A DNA stretch of 6,227 bases from Microbacteriaceae bacterium (GTDB lineage: Bacteria; Actinomycetota; Actinomycetes; Actinomycetales; Microbacteriaceae). Below are positions 5,154-6,227 of the stretch, piece after piece (positions within the stretch are counted from its first letter, which is position 1; the number at the start of each line of letters is the position of its first letter). Both the position numbers and the translations under genes were made by a program. Under the pieces are notes generated by a model. It did not search any database. It was not told the origin of the DNA and worked only from the letters and a program-made list of their open reading frames with translations. The stretch lies in assembly GCA_022701925.1 (NCBI GenBank), contig JAKONM010000025.1, positions 1 through 6,227 of the forward strand, in the 5' to 3' direction.

Positions 5154-6227
5154 TCAGCCGAGCGGCAGGGGCGCCCGGTGCGCCAGCACCGGCACCACGC
5201 CGGCCAGGGTGAGCGGCTCGGTGCGCCAGGAGGCGGTGAGGCCGCCGTCCGGCCGCAGCTGCAGGTCGAGGCGGTGCGGGCTCTCCAGGAACGCGAGGTC
5301 CAGGTGCAGCACCTCGCCGCGCCAGCCGCCCGACACGGCCACGGGCGCGGTCGTCGGGCCGTCGGCCTCCACCGTCGTCCAGCCGTCGCGGCCGACCGGC
5401 AGCGTCAGTCGGAACACGCCGTCCGACAGCAGCACGCCGCCGTCCTCCTGCAGCCGGGCCGTCAGGGCGTCGCCCCGCCACTCCGACGGCGTCGCGACCG
5501 GCGCCTCCGCCTCGCCGACGGACGGCCGCAGCGCCAGGGCCCCCAGCCGCTCGCGCAGCGCGGCATCGGCCGCGGCGTCGCCGGGGCCCTCGAGCGCGGG
5601 CAGCACGTGCTGCCAGGCGGCGTCGAGCACCTGCTGCATGTCCTCGGTGGCCATCGTGGTGACCAGCACCGCGTCCTGCTCGGGCAGGATCACGCAGAAC
5701 TGCCCGAAGGCGCCGTCGCCGCGGTAGCCGTGCCGCGCCATCCACACCTGGAACCCGTAGCCCTGCGCCCAGTCCGCGTTGCCCTCGCCGTCCGTGTCGA
5801 TGCGCTTCGTGCGCACCTCGGCCGCCCAGCCGGCCGGCAGCAGCTGCTCGCCCTCCCACACGCCGTCCTGCAGGTGCAGCAGGCCCAGCTTCGCCGCCGC
5901 CTCCGTCGTGGCGTGCAGGCCGGAGAAGCCCAGCGCGCGACCCTCCGGGTACTGCTGCCACGACAGCGGCCCGATGCCCAGCGGGTCGAGCAGGCGCGGC
6001 CGCAGGTACGAGACCAGGTCGGTGCCCGCCGCGCGCTGCAGGATCGCGGCGACCGTGTAGTTCGCGGGCTGGTTGTAGGCGAAGACGGTGCCGGGCTCGG
6101 ACTCCGGCTCGTGCAGCAGGAACCCCCGCACCGGCTCGACCGGGTCGGTGACGAAGGCCGCCTGCACCATCTCGGCGTGGTGGCCGCTGGCCATCGCCAG
6201 CGCGTCGCGCACCCGCATCGCCCGGCT
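5154..6227 (-). CDS. Class C beta-lactamase-like serine hydrolase, C-terminal part
   Basis: Beta-lactamase/penicillin-binding-protein-fold serine hydrolase, probably an esterase or peptidase-type enzyme rather than a true beta-lactamase. The right edge cuts it; 357 residues are visible. It begins in the VRDALAMASGHH segment that follows the nucleophile region, so the SxxK motif lies outside the window. FAYNQPANYTVAAIL (visible residues 49-63) contains the second active-site element, with Tyr51 as the YxN-type tyrosine but Gln53 in place of Asn, as in many YNS-type relatives. DGAFGQFCVILPEQDAVLV (about 171-189) is the third-strand element replacing the KTG motif. After QHVLPAL about 120 residues form a beta-rich C-terminal domain containing LTARLQEDGGVLL and TTVEADG, like the accessory barrel domains of this family. 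Whether a signal peptide exists cannot be seen. The stop at 5154-5156 lies 12 bases before the long palindrome. Confidence 0.88.
   Translation of the reverse strand, partial: SRAMRVRDALAMASGHHAEMVQAAFVTDPVEPVRGFLLHEPESEPGTVFAYNQPANYTVAAILQRAAGTDLVSYLRPRLLDPLGIGPLSWQQYPEGRALGFSGLHATTEAAAKLGLLHLQDGVWEGEQLLPAGWAAEVRTKRIDTDGEGNADWAQGYGFQVWMARHGYRGDGAFGQFCVILPEQDAVLVTTMATEDMQQVLDAAWQHVLPALEGPGDAAADAALRERLGALALRPSVGEAEAPVATPSEWRGDALTARLQEDGGVLLSDGVFRLTLPVGRDGWTTVEADGPTTAPVAVSGGWRGEVLHLDLAFLESPHRLDLQLRPDGGLTASWRTEPLTLAGVVPVLAHRAPLPLG

Noticed and set aside
4136..5212. Plus-strand open frame across proC and the palindrome
   Set aside because: It is antisense to a clear ProC with all family signatures, and its product has no recognisable pattern.
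6115..6123. GCAGGAACC, matching the palindrome unit, near the right edge
   Set aside because: It lies in serine hydrolase codons for Phe-Leu-Leu and has no inverted partner, so it is a chance match and not another copy of the element.
5154..6227. True class C beta-lactamase conferring antibiotic resistance
   Set aside because: The visible motifs (YNQ in place of YxN, GAFGQ in place of KTG) and the extra C-terminal domain fit the broader serine-hydrolase group; resistance cannot be claimed, and the SxxK region is not in the window.

Overview
The window is very GC-rich, gene-dense and has strong G/C bias at third codon positions. Several genes start with GTG, and some probable promoters place a TANNNT-type -10 box only 6 to 8 bases before the start codon, as in leaderless actinobacterial genes. 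The protein types (a GH15 hydrolase starting with an LRDYAAIGDGRT-like block, an RlmA/TlrB-like rRNA methyltransferase, a TetR regulator, ProC) also fit a high-GC actinobacterium. I cannot name a genus from this sequence alone. The content looks chromosomal: I see no transposase, integrase, phage gene, tRNA, rRNA or CRISPR array.

Layout from left to right. (1) 1-778, minus strand: N-terminal part of a GH15 glucoamylase/trehalase-like enzyme, cut by the left edge. (2) 779-903: divergent spacer with a perfect 12-bp palindrome. (3) 904-1281, plus strand: small VOC-fold protein. (4) 1318-3433, minus strand: a compact three-gene unit, read TetR regulator, then a uracil-DNA glycosylase superfamily protein (29-base gap), then an RlmA-type 23S rRNA guanine methyltransferase (4-base GTGA overlap). 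(5) 3434-3594: divergent regulatory region with several inverted repeats and a probable leaderless promoter. (6) 3595-4119, plus strand: small uncharacterised protein. (7) 4101-4133: strong bidirectional hairpin between convergent genes. (8) 4142-4969, minus strand: proC, pyrroline-5-carboxylate reductase. (9) 4970-5153: non-coding spacer dominated by a 105-bp imperfect palindrome centred on base 5089. (10) 5154-6227, minus strand: C-terminal part of a class C beta-lactamase-like serine hydrolase, cut by the right edge.

Most of the window is ordinary housekeeping or accessory metabolism: carbohydrate hydrolysis, proline biosynthesis, nucleic-acid maintenance, and a penicillin-binding-protein-like hydrolase. 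The most unusual items are the long nested palindrome between the serine hydrolase and proC, and the coupling of a DNA-repair-type glycosylase with an rRNA methyltransferase behind a TetR regulator whose recognition helix departs from the family pattern. I see no convincing evidence of a wholly new multi-gene system.
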